This document shows positions 14,879 to 22,648 of a stretch of 64,000 nt of DNA, one piece after another; the first letter of the stretch is position 1, and each line of letters begins with the position of its first letter. The DNA is from Puniceicoccaceae bacterium (GTDB taxonomy: Bacteria; Verrucomicrobiota; Verrucomicrobiia; Opitutales; JAFGAQ01), in contig JBEGIR010000023.1 in assembly GCA_040224245.1 (NCBI GenBank), positions 1-64,000 of the forward strand, read 5' to 3'. Made by a program: the position numbers and the translations under genes. The notes below the pieces were generated by a model that was not told the origin of the DNA, ran no database searches, and worked only from the letters and a program-made list of their open reading frames with translations.

Positions 14879-15566
14879 ACAGGATATAGAGTCCGACTCA
14901 AGAGGGTCTGGCGTTGGTCTGCGACGTTTTGTTCTGCTGGACTTGTTCTGTGGTGCAGGATGCGCGGGCGAGGGATACCGGCGAGCGGGCTTCGATGTGG
15001 TCGGCGTGGACATCAACCCGCAGCCAAACAACCCGCACACATTCATTCAGGGCGATGCGCTGGAATACTTGCGAGCTCACGGGCACAAATATGACATTAT
15101 CCACGCAAGTCCGCCTTGTCAGACATTCACTGTCTATCGGAATTGCCGACCGGGGCACAAGCCGAAATGGCCTGACATGATCGACGAAACAAGGGAGGCT
15201 CTAATCGCGAGCGGGAAGCCGTGGGTGATAGAAAATGTTCCGGGAGCTCCGCTGAGAGATCCCGTTCGGCTATGCGGGACATCGTTCGGAATCAGGGTGA
15301 GGCGACATCGACTTTTTGAGGCTAACTTCCCGATTGATCCAGTGCCGTGCGATCACAAGCGATTCACCGACCGAATATTTCCCGGATCGACCAACCGCCC
15401 CAACGGTCGGACAGTGTGTAACGTGGGCGAGTATCGCGTGCCGCTCGCGGTGCAGAAGGAGCACATGCAGGTCGATTGGGATCTAACGCTTGGCGAGCTC
15501 TCGCTAGGAATCCCGCCCGCATATACGGAATACGTGGGACGTGAATTTTTGAAGCAGAACGACTGA
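14865..15566 (+). CDS. DNA (cytosine-5) methyltransferase-like protein
   Basis: The 233-residue product has FCGAGCAGEGYRRAGF (SAM-binding motif I), the catalytic Cys in ASPPCQTF at 81-88, and IENVPGAPL (ENV motif IV). It is shorter than host C5 methylases and lacks an obvious large target-recognition domain, which is common for phage versions. It could change the methylation state of phage DNA to avoid restriction, together with the Dam-like enzyme. Confidence 0.85.
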   Translation: METIEQDIESDSRGSGVGLRRFVLLDLFCGAGCAGEGYRRAGFDVVGVDINPQPNNPHTFIQGDALEYLRAHGHKYDIIHASPPCQTFTVYRNCRPGHKPKWPDMIDETREALIASGKPWVIENVPGAPLRDPVRLCGTSFGIRVRRHRLFEANFPIDPVPCDHKRFTDRIFPGSTNRPNGRTVCNVGEYRVPLAVQKEHMQVDWDLTLGELSLGIPPAYTEYVGREFLKQND

Positions 15567-15581
15567 GCACAGGAACGAGCG

Positions 15582-15845
15582 ATGAATAGAGAACAATGCA
15601 AAGAATGCGGGAATGATAAAGATCCCATTGAAAAGTGCCGACACTGCGAGGGCGAAAGCTCGTTGCCTGATGCGGCTGGTTATGTGGCGGTGCTGAACCG
15701 CTTCGTGCCAGTTGATCCGGGAAGCGAGACCCTAGTAAAAAGGCTGAACGATGAAACCACGATTAAAGAAATTCGGGAATGGATGGAATGGGCCGACAAA
15801 GGCGCGGCATCGGTCATCCGTGTCGAAATCGTTAAAGCCACATAA
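15582..15845 (+). CDS. Hypothetical Zn-binding small protein
   Basis: The 87-residue product starts with CKECGNDKDPIEKCRHCEGE, a compact zinc-binding array, and continues as a helical charged domain. It is separated from the methylase by 15 bp. Its stop codon is embedded in CATAACGC, a motif repeated after the gene at 16482. It belongs to a run of small unrelated genes. Confidence 0.6.
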   Translation: MNREQCKECGNDKDPIEKCRHCEGESSLPDAAGYVAVLNRFVPVDPGSETLVKRLNDETTIKEIREWMEWADKGAASVIRVEIVKAT

Positions 15846-15880
15846 CGCAGAGCGCAGCCGCGAGGACAGCGCCTAAGACT

Positions 15881-16204
15881 ATGACTACTCAAGCAACCCT
15901 CCCGCTGGCCTCGTTGGCTGACGCGAATTGTTCTGCCCCGGAGTGCCGCCACTGCCGGACGGACACAAAAACACGATGGATCTCAGATGGGGGCTGGATA
16001 TGCGATCGATGCTGTCTCGCCCAAACGGATGACTGGCCACTCGAGTCGGACATCAAGAAGATGCAAAATAAGACCGGCGCGGGATCGATGGAGATCCAGC
16101 TCATTCTGTTGGTTTCCGACCAGGTTTCCGCGAATATCGAAAAGCACCGAAGGGAACTCCATTCCTTTATGCAGAACCTGAAAGGATGGGACGACGCTTT
16201 ATGA
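15881..16204 (+). CDS. Hypothetical Zn-binding protein
   Basis: The 107-residue product has four or five Cys/His residues in CSAPECRHCRTD and GWICDRCCLAQ, suggesting a zinc-binding fold, and a helical C-terminus. No family is recognised. It is overlapped by the next gene at an ATGA junction. Confidence 0.6.
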   Translation: MTTQATLPLASLADANCSAPECRHCRTDTKTRWISDGGWICDRCCLAQTDDWPLESDIKKMQNKTGAGSMEIQLILLVSDQVSANIEKHRRELHSFMQNLKGWDDAL

Positions 16205-16482
16205 AGACAGATGCACAAAATCAAAACGGAACGGCGCAAAGCGGCGTTCCTATACCTGACTTGTTATGCTTTGAAACGCTCCTGTGTGGCATAACAAGCT
16301 ACGTGTTCGCAACAAGTGCTGGCAAGGCCAAGAGTGCAACCATAGAGGCCGCAAAGGAAGCTGGATATGTAGCTAGCTTTACGGATGTGCGATGTAAGAG
16401 AAAGCCTGAATGGGATAACTCTGTGACTGCACGAAGACTTCGAAGGAATACGCCATACACAAAAGAGGCTGTTCTTATTTAG
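16201..16482 (+). CDS. Hypothetical protein, cassette-like region
   Basis: The 93-residue product starts at the ATGA overlap. It has a middle helical part (SAGKAKSATIEAAKEAGYVA) and an Arg-rich end. Base composition is more AT-rich than the phage core. A 10-bp inverted repeat (CTTGTTATGC at 16260-16269, GCATAACAAG at 16289-16298) lies inside it. No family is recognised. Confidence 0.5.
   Translation: MKTDAQNQNGTAQSGVPIPDLLCFETLLCGITSYVFATSAGKAKSATIEAAKEAGYVASFTDVRCKRKPEWDNSVTARRLRRNTPYTKEAVLI
16260..16298. repeat. 10-bp inverted repeat resembling a recombination core
   Basis: CTTGTTATGC at 16260-16269 and GCATAACAAG at 16289-16298 are perfect arms separated by 19 nt. The GTTATGC/GCATAAC ends recall integron attC cores but do not fit the strict GTTRRRY form. 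It is worth noting because of the integron-type integrase fragment 1 kb downstream. Confidence 0.5.
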
Positions 16483-16502
16483 CATAACGCCGAAGATCAG
16501 AC

Positions 16503-16901
16503 ATGAGCACCTCTCAGACAGCTTTCGATTTTGCCAGTGACGCCGCAGGGTGCTCATTGTCTGAATCGACGTGTTCGCCGTTGGTGGATTACGCCCACGA
16601 ACTGTTTGTCCGCAATCTGGAAAGGATCAACCAGCCCTTTCATGCACGTAAGGGTTTCGTTTCCGTGCCGATGGAAGATCTGATGGGGATGACGCAGATC
16701 CTCGCGGCTACAGCGCAAAATCTCTTAGATACAGACCGGATTGACTGGCTGGAGAAACATCGCGCCCCTGGTGAAGCGTGGTTGATGACCATGCAGGACG
16801 GGACGCGCATCAAATACGGGCCGTTGGTCAGCATCCGCAGGTGCATTGATACCGCTATGGATGATTACTCGGCGAACGCAGAGGCTAGGCACGAAGCCTG
16901 A
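16503..16901 (+). CDS. Hypothetical protein
   Basis: The 132-residue product is preceded by CATAACGCCGAAGATCAGAC. It contains a central helical segment (YAHELFVRNLERINQPFHAR) and a C-terminal region with MTMQDGTRIKYGPLVSI. No family is recognised. It is one of the short orphan genes between the methylase and the integrase fragment. Confidence 0.55.
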   Translation: MSTSQTAFDFASDAAGCSLSESTCSPLVDYAHELFVRNLERINQPFHARKGFVSVPMEDLMGMTQILAATAQNLLDTDRIDWLEKHRAPGEAWLMTMQDGTRIKYGPLVSIRRCIDTAMDDYSANAEARHEA

Positions 16902-16931
16902 CCGAGGACACAAATAGAAACCTAAAGATCT

Positions 16932-17231
16932 ATGAATGAAGAAACAGATTCAAAACGCGAAGGGGCTGAGTTGCCTACGCCGATTTGTTCGCAGTGGTGG
17001 GTTTGCGACTTGGATAAATATGGGATGTTTGATTGGAAAAATGCAGACGGCCCACATGATGACATTAAGGGATGTCAAAAAACCATTGCTTTGTTCAATA
17101 GGCTTGCGTGTATCGAAAAAAAGCCGCGCGTGATTTGTGAAGTCAGGTTTTACAAGCCATCAGAAACGTTGGATGGAGTGAACCAGTCAGCGATAGACAT
17201 GCTAAACTCCATTGTAGCGAACACTGATTAG
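16932..17231 (+). CDS. Hypothetical protein, AT-rich
   Basis: The 99-residue product has WWVCDLDKYGMFDWKNADGP near its start and a charged helical end. The codon use is more AT-rich than the surrounding phage genes, suggesting a separate origin. No family is recognised. Confidence 0.55.
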   Translation: MNEETDSKREGAELPTPICSQWWVCDLDKYGMFDWKNADGPHDDIKGCQKTIALFNRLACIEKKPRVICEVRFYKPSETLDGVNQSAIDMLNSIVANTD

Positions 17232-17269
17232 CAGACCAACGGCTGGATAATAGTTCGTATATCAAAACC

Positions 17270-17464
17270 ATGAAAACACTGAAGGAGCGATACTTGCAGA
17301 AAACGAGAGATGTGATTTGGAGAAAACATTACTCGCATCGGACGGAAAGGTCCTACTTGTCGTATATTGAAGTTAGATACCTACTTTTTCTAAAAACCCC
17401 ACCACATAGGGTGACGGGAGTTCTACGACGACCTCACCGCGTTGGCCCCAAAGCTTCACGTTGA
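17270..17464 (+). pseudogene. N-terminal fragment of an integron-type integrase (IntI/XerC-like)
   Basis: The frame begins MKTLKERYLQKTRDVIWRKH and continues with YSHRTERSYLSYIEV. This closely follows the N-terminal SAM-like domain of IntI-type tyrosine recombinases, in which RDVIRRKHYSxRTEQSYVxWI is the usual sequence. Only about 40 residues match. Beyond about 17390 the frame runs into the antisense end of the lipoprotein gene, so the catalytic domain is missing. It is a broken integrase. Confidence 0.7.
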
Positions 17465-17867
17465 GTCCGTCCAGAGTTCGTTCCTGGAGATACTCAAGCG
17501 TGAGGGGAATGGAAAGGGTTTCCTCTACGTTGCCCGTATAAGTCACGTCCGTGTCGAGTCGAAAAGCTTCCAACCGATTCCCGTTGATGTCTGCGGCATT
17601 TTCGAGAAATTTCCATCCAGTCTGCGACCAGTGGTGCACGTGGAGGAAGTATTGTGTGCCAGCGCTATCTCGTGTTGCTACCAGCTTGGCGCGGGTGATA
17701 TTGGGGAACCCACCCTGGTCCACCACCATTCCATCAATGGTTTCGGTTTGGGTGTAAGCGTCGAACGTGCTTCGCGTGTTCCTGGTAACCTGTTCGGGGC
17801 TTGTGACCGATGTGGCGCAGCCGCTCAGGAGCGCCGCGATAGTGAGGAGAAGAATTGTTGGCTTCAT
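17373..17867 (-). CDS. Lipoprotein, likely lysogenic-conversion gene
   Basis: The 164-residue product starts MKPTILLLTIAALLSGCATS, a standard lipoprotein signal with lipobox LSGC. The mature part is beta-rich (VTRNTRSTFDAYTQTETIDG and later LWGQRGEVVVELPSPYV) with no recognised family. The gene is on the reverse strand relative to the phage operons, behind the larger exported protein at 17878. Both could be expressed in the lysogen. The upstream ATG at 17915 is not preferred because the signal peptide starts at 17867. Confidence 0.7.
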   Translation of the reverse strand: MKPTILLLTIAALLSGCATSVTSPEQVTRNTRSTFDAYTQTETIDGMVVDQGGFPNITRAKLVATRDSAGTQYFLHVHHWSQTGWKFLENAADINGNRLEAFRLDTDVTYTGNVEETLSIPLTLEYLQERTLDGLNVKLWGQRGEVVVELPSPYVVGFLEKVGI

Positions 17868-17877
17868 GAGAAAACAC

Positions 17878-19305
17878 TTATCGAACGTCCCAGATGTAGT
17901 CCGAATACCAGGCAATGCCCTCGTAGCGAATCAGTGAGGGATCTACGTTGGCTTGGATGTGATCCACCTCCGACTTGCTTGCGGTGAAGTAGTGAGAGGA
18001 GGTCTGCGGTAGGTAACAGCGGTAGATCGGGTAGTAGGTCGGAGCGCTTGGATCCGCATTGTTGAACGGTTGGGCGTAGGCGCGCACGAAGAACGCGATG
18101 CCCTCGTAGGCGTATTGGTGCGCGAGGTTGGCGATCACGTTTTCCTTTTCCTGTTCATTGGCAGTGTAGAAGTGCGCGCCGGCCCGGTTGTTGTAGAAGC
18201 GATAGACCGGGATATTCTCTGCGGTGTCACCGTATTCCACGCGGAAGACGGGTCCCTGGTATTGCCAGGCTGGCAGATTATCAATCACGTTCTGAGCCTC
18301 AGCGTTGAAGGCGGTAAAGAAGTAGGCTCCGGTGGACGGGTTGAAGAAGCGGTGCACCGCGTTTTCCGCAAGCGCCGCAGGGCTGTTCCGGTGGAAATGC
18401 ACCTCCACCAGTTTGGAAAGCCGTGAGTTCAACCGGTACCACTGCACATCGTGGGAAGCGGTGTTGTATGCTGCGTAAACTCGGGTATCCCCATGCTCAG
18501 CATATCCCACGATCGCCACGGCCGCACCTGTTGCTCTCACCGGGCTGAACTCGAAGTCACCGATCAATCCGATGATGGGGAACCCTTCATCGATATACTG
18601 CTTGATCAGGCTCCATTTGTCATCGTCTGACAAGTCATCCGGGCGAGTGAAGATCCGGAAATTGCGAATACCGCTGGGGTAGGGGATGCGTCGCAAAACC
18701 TCGTCTTCAAGCGCGAACAATGCGCCCCCGGCGGAAGGGCTACAGATCTCCACCCGCATGCCGTTGAAGTTCCCAGAAAGGGAATAGTTTTCCCAATAGG
18801 TCGCAAGCGTCCAGCCGGCACGCAGTCCGATATAGCTCTGCGACGTTTGACAGTAGTCCGCAACGCTGTTGTTCTCACGAAATGCCCAATGCGTGGAACG
18901 CTGGCCGAGCGGACCGCTCTTGTCGGTGCGGGTGGTAACCGTGTTGGAATCGTCCGGGTAGTAGTAGTCTGCGAAATACTCGGCGGATGCGATCAGGTTT
19001 TGGGCTTCTGGCGTGAGGAAGTTTTGGATGTGTTCCGGGAAGAAATGGAGATCCTTGTTGTGGTATAGGAGGATCATCGCCGCGCACGTCGGGAAAGATC
19101 CGCCGCGGTCCAGTGCAGATGGCACCGCAAGCACCTTGTTGTGGTAGAAATCCGAATTCGATTGTGGGAATCGCCGGGATTCCATCTGCGCTACCCAGGC
19201 ATTGGCATCGCCGGCTGGAGCCTGTCCGCCAACGATCAATGGAGTGGAACTGAGGCACTCTGTCGCGAGAGCAACGAGGGCAAGGAGGAGGATCATCGCT
19301 TTCAT
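17878..19305 (-). CDS. Exported protein: C39-like N-domain plus DUF5648 repeats
   Basis: The 475-residue product has a signal peptide (MKAMILLLALVALATECLSS). Residues 40-300 look like a C39-type cysteine-peptidase fold, with FPTCAAMILLYHN at 72-84 (Cys 74) and GAAVAIVGYAEHGDTRVYAA at about 260. The usual catalytic His of the GHAV motif is Ala here. Residues 317-475 hold three DUF5648-like repeats with HRFFNPSTGAYFFTA, YRFYNNRAGAHFYTANEQEK and YRCYLPQTSSHYFTASKSEV. The start at 19305 matches the signal; an in-frame ATG at 19356 lies upstream. Box 6 is about 70 bp upstream. Confidence 0.75.
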   Translation of the reverse strand: MKAMILLLALVALATECLSSTPLIVGGQAPAGDANAWVAQMESRRFPQSNSDFYHNKVLAVPSALDRGGSFPTCAAMILLYHNKDLHFFPEHIQNFLTPEAQNLIASAEYFADYYYPDDSNTVTTRTDKSGPLGQRSTHWAFRENNSVADYCQTSQSYIGLRAGWTLATYWENYSLSGNFNGMRVEICSPSAGGALFALEDEVLRRIPYPSGIRNFRIFTRPDDLSDDDKWSLIKQYIDEGFPIIGLIGDFEFSPVRATGAAVAIVGYAEHGDTRVYAAYNTASHDVQWYRLNSRLSKLVEVHFHRNSPAALAENAVHRFFNPSTGAYFFTAFNAEAQNVIDNLPAWQYQGPVFRVEYGDTAENIPVYRFYNNRAGAHFYTANEQEKENVIANLAHQYAYEGIAFFVRAYAQPFNNADPSAPTYYPIYRCYLPQTSSHYFTASKSEVDHIQANVDPSLIRYEGIAWYSDYIWDVR

Positions 19306-19376
19306 GCCCCGGACGCTACCACATTGCCCGAGGCAAAAACAGACAAATTTAACCAAAAGATGGTGTATTGCGCCAA

Positions 19377-19397
19377 CTTATTAAGTTGCTTAGGATT
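19377..19397. promoter_or_regulatory. Tandem CTTANTAAG box 6
   Basis: CTTATTAAG at 19377-19385 is a perfect half and CTTAGGATT at 19389-19397 is a weaker one. It lies between the divergent exported gene (minus, 19305) and the gpW-like gene (19457). On the plus strand it resembles box 8 over 17 of 21 positions. Confidence 0.7.
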
Positions 19398-19456
19398 CTT
19401 CGCCGTTGAGAGATCACCAGAAGTAACCGAGATGCCAGTAAGATAACCATGATTGC

Positions 19457-19735
19457 ATGAGCGCCGAAACCTACATCCGACTGGGCTTGACAGTCGAGCA
19501 GCTGCTCGAACGCCGCAATGAGTTGGCGGAGGAGTTCCTCGCGCTCGAGCATGAGATTTCGAGCTGGTCGAGTGGGCAAAACAGCGACACCCGCGAGTCG
19601 CTCACCATCCGCAAGCGCGAACTTGAGCGCTCCATCGCCGATCTCGCCGAAGCGCTCTCGATCCTCGACCCCGACAACTACGGATCGCTATCCGATTTAC
19701 CGTCTCACGCTTCCGCCTCGCTGCAAGGCTGCTGA
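19457..19735 (+). CDS. gpW-like head-tail joining protein
   Basis: The 92-residue product is helical (LTVEQLLERRNELAEEFLAL) with a C-terminal helical repeat (ELERSIADLAEALSIL). This pattern and the position directly before the portal gene match lambda W-type proteins, which sit at the head vertex. The assignment is by position and pattern. It is the first gene after the accessory island. Confidence 0.65.
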   Translation: MSAETYIRLGLTVEQLLERRNELAEEFLALEHEISSWSSGQNSDTRESLTIRKRELERSIADLAEALSILDPDNYGSLSDLPSHASASLQGC

Positions 19736-19739
19736 CCGC

Positions 19740-21266
19740 ATGGCTCTCACTCTGCCCATTCCGACATTTATCCGACGCCTCACCCGAAGCGGAGGGGATC
19801 ATCAGATCCAGGCGGCAGTGCCACAGGAGTTCTATGACATGCCCACTGGTGGCTTGGCGGACTTCAAGGATCTGCTATCAGGCTACGATCACCGCAAGCT
19901 GCTAAGCGCTTCCCGCTCGATCTACAAAAACTTTGCCCTGGTGCGCGGCACGATCCGGCAGATCGCCATCTACACGGTCGGGACGAACTGGCTTCCGCAA
20001 TACAACGGAACCGACGAGCGTTATCGCATCGCTGCTGAGTCATGGCTGAGGCAGTTCATGAAGATCAGCAACGTTCGCGGGGCACCCTTTTGCATGCAGA
20101 CCGACACCCTGCTGCTGGTGATCACCCTGCTGCGCGATGGCGAGGCTTTCATTCTGAAGACCACTCACACCTGGCGCGAGCGCATTGACTCTGATGCGGT
20201 CCAATATCCCGCATTCCAATACCTCGAAGCTCACCGCATCGGCAATCCCCGCGCGACGCTCGACGGCACGGTCATGGGTGGGCGATACGATGGAGCCCAG
20301 CTGCGCAACGGCATTGCCTACAACGCTGCCGGTCGCCCGTTGGCCTACCACTTTTTGTCTGATGACCCGGCTTTTGACACATGGATCGACGCCAAGCACA
20401 TACTCCACGTGTATGATCCCGAGTGGTTCAGCCAGGGGCGCGGCATCTCACCGCTGCTGTATGGCATTTTCGATTGGCTCGACGTAAAGGAGATCCGCGA
20501 TTCCGAAAAGATCCGCCAGCGCATCGCCGCTGCGATTTCGATCCTCGAAACCAACGAAAGCGGAGAGGCGAACAAGACGCAGAGCCGCTTCCGCGATGCC
20601 GGTAGCACCAGCGAAAACGCTGAGGGCCAGCAGAAGCGCGACTTCGTCACCGTGGTCAAACGCGGCATGTTCCGCTTTCTGAAATACAATGAACGCGTTG
20701 AGGCCTTCAAAGGGGCCGAGACTCCCACGCTCAACACCCGCGAGTTTGTTGCGTCGGTCATCCGCGGTGCGCTGATCGGTATCGGTTGGACGTATGAAGC
20801 CGCCATCGACGGCAGTGGGTTGAGCGGCACCGGCGAGCGCCGCGACATCGCGAAGTGCGAGAAAGCAATCGAACATTGGCAGTCTGTCATTCGTCGTCCC
20901 TGGACGATCCAGATCCAGTATGCCACCGCCGTGGCCGACATTGAAGGATGGATCCTTGATGAGGCTGGCAAGCCAGTAGCCCCGCCGCTGGACAAATGGA
21001 ACTGGGCCCCGCAGCTCCCGCGCCGCATGTCGATCGACAACGGACGCGACGCCAAGGCCATCGATACCGCACTGCGCAACGGATCGCTCACCATGATCGA
21101 AGAGATTCGCGCGCAGGGACGAGACGAGGACGCCCATTGCCTCGAGGTTGTGCGATGGTGGAATATCCGCAATGCCTACGCCAAAAAGCACAGCATCCCG
21201 CTCGAAGAGTTTGGATCCCGTTTCCCAAACCAAAAGGCAACCCCCACCGACGATGAAACCGATTGA
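19740..21266 (+). CDS. Portal protein, lambda gpB family
   Basis: The 508-residue product follows the lambda portal family. It has DHRKLLSASRSIYKNFALVR in the N-terminal part, TLLLVITLLRDGEAFI, then HILHVYDPEWFSQGRGISPL and the helical stem region near 255. The C-terminal clip/crown includes FVASVIRGALIGIGWTYEA. The portal forms the dodecameric ring through which DNA enters. The ATG at 19740 was chosen because the upstream in-frame codons lie inside the gpW-like gene. It overlaps the protease gene by 14 bp. Confidence 0.9.
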   Translation: MALTLPIPTFIRRLTRSGGDHQIQAAVPQEFYDMPTGGLADFKDLLSGYDHRKLLSASRSIYKNFALVRGTIRQIAIYTVGTNWLPQYNGTDERYRIAAESWLRQFMKISNVRGAPFCMQTDTLLLVITLLRDGEAFILKTTHTWRERIDSDAVQYPAFQYLEAHRIGNPRATLDGTVMGGRYDGAQLRNGIAYNAAGRPLAYHFLSDDPAFDTWIDAKHILHVYDPEWFSQGRGISPLLYGIFDWLDVKEIRDSEKIRQRIAAAISILETNESGEANKTQSRFRDAGSTSENAEGQQKRDFVTVVKRGMFRFLKYNERVEAFKGAETPTLNTREFVASVIRGALIGIGWTYEAAIDGSGLSGTGERRDIAKCEKAIEHWQSVIRRPWTIQIQYATAVADIEGWILDEAGKPVAPPLDKWNWAPQLPRRMSIDNGRDAKAIDTALRNGSLTMIEEIRAQGRDEDAHCLEVVRWWNIRNAYAKKHSIPLEEFGSRFPNQKATPTDDETD

Positions 21267-22089
21267 TCCATTGTTTGCCACTCTGCTTCGCACACCGCTA
21301 GCGATCCTCGAGCGCGCCGAGCTGACGATTGCTGGTTCCATGCAGGTGGCCAGTGCAAAAATTCCTGACTTTTCTGCCAGCGATAAACTTGAGCACGATT
21401 ACTACGGCAACACCATCGCCCGTCCACGCGTGGAAGATGGCATCGCTATCATCCCGCTCCATGGCATCTGCTCCATTGGGCTCGGACCGATGGGAGAGTA
21501 TTACGGCTACACCGACACCCGCGATTTCATCACAGCCGTCAAACGCACGGTCGTCGACCCGATGGTGCGAGGTGTCATGATCGATATCCACAGTCCCGGT
21601 GGAGTGACCATCGGCGGGATGGATGCCGCAGAAGCCATCGCGGAACTCTCGGACAGCAAACCCGTGGCCGGGTTCTGCAGCGGCATCATGGCGTCGCTGG
21701 CGTATTGGATCGGCAGCGCGTGTCCGCTACTCATGGGCATGCAGTCGAGCATGGTCGGGAGTATTGGCACCTACCTTTACCTGGTCGACTGGTCCGGACT
21801 CGAGGCTGAGTTTGGCATCAAGTCCATCGTCGTGCGCTCCGGCAAACTCAAAGGAGTGGGCCTCGATCGCATCACCGAAGAACAGCTCGCCATGCTCCAG
21901 GAGGAGATCGACGCCAACGGGGAGGAGTTCCGCAGCTACGTGGAGTTCCGCCGCAGTGACGTCGAACGCAGCGACATGGAAGGACAGGTGTTTTCCGGCC
22001 ATCAGGCCCTCGAACGTGGATTCCTTGATGGCATCGCGATGAACCTCGAAGACGCCATCAGCGAATTTCGCACAATCACCAACATTTGA
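21253..22089 (+). CDS. S49-family head maturation protease
   Basis: The 278-residue product is a SppA-like serine protease of the lambda gpC type. It has RGVMIDIHSPGGVTIGG at 106-122, the catalytic Ser in CSGIMASLAYWI at about 148, and Lys in SGKLKGVG at about 198-200. In lambda-like phages it trims the scaffold and other prohead proteins before packaging. It starts inside the portal gene and is followed by the scaffold gene, as in lambda. Confidence 0.9.
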   Translation: MKPIDPLFATLLRTPLAILERAELTIAGSMQVASAKIPDFSASDKLEHDYYGNTIARPRVEDGIAIIPLHGICSIGLGPMGEYYGYTDTRDFITAVKRTVVDPMVRGVMIDIHSPGGVTIGGMDAAEAIAELSDSKPVAGFCSGIMASLAYWIGSACPLLMGMQSSMVGSIGTYLYLVDWSGLEAEFGIKSIVVRSGKLKGVGLDRITEEQLAMLQEEIDANGEEFRSYVEFRRSDVERSDMEGQVFSGHQALERGFLDGIAMNLEDAISEFRTITNI

Positions 22090-22107
22090 ACCCAAGGATC
22101 AAACACC

Positions 22108-22599
22108 ATGACACTTGCCGAACAACTCAAAGCCGCCCGCGCCGATCTTCAAAAGGCACAGACGGACCATGCTGCCGAAGTGGCAGACTTCACGGCCCAG
22201 GTCAACGACCTGAAGGCCCAGCTCGATAAATCCGCGCAGGACCTCAATTCCGCACAGGCCACTATTGAGCAGCAGACCAACGACCTGAAAGCCAAGGACG
22301 ACACGATCAAGGCCAAGGACGACACCATCGCCACGCACCACGCGAAGTTCGCTGAGCTGGCAAAGTCCTACGGGCTTGAGGCGGCAGACGACACCGCCAA
22401 GACGATCGAAGCCGTCATGGCAGCTGAGAAGGACGCAGCCCGCCGCGCTCTGGTGAAGACCAACGAGCAGCTCGCCGCATCTGGCATTGCCCCGCTCAAC
22501 GAAACACCCGGCCAGTCCGACGCTGGGGCCACCGAGCAGAACACTCCAAAGTCGCGCAGTGCTCGCGAGGCGTGGGCCAACGTGACTGTGGGCAGCTGA
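22108..22599 (+). CDS. Scaffold-like coiled-coil protein
   Basis: The 163-residue product is largely coiled coil (LKAARADLQKAQTDHAAEVA, QVNDLKAQLDKSAQ), with a C-terminal helical and Ser/Thr-rich part. It lies between the protease and the capsid gene, where lambda encodes its Nu3 scaffold. An AACCCAAGGATCAAACACC leader precedes the ATG. It would template capsid assembly and then be cut by the S49 protease. Confidence 0.75.
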   Translation: MTLAEQLKAARADLQKAQTDHAAEVADFTAQVNDLKAQLDKSAQDLNSAQATIEQQTNDLKAKDDTIKAKDDTIATHHAKFAELAKSYGLEAADDTAKTIEAVMAAEKDAARRALVKTNEQLAASGIAPLNETPGQSDAGATEQNTPKSRSAREAWANVTVGS

Positions 22600-22648
22600 G
22601 CCACTCATTTCCACCAACAACCACTACCACACAACCAAGGATTTCATC

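Noticed and set aside
20345-21341. Two long minus-strand frames opposite the portal gene
   Set aside because: They lack family motifs and ribosome sites; the portal frame is clear.
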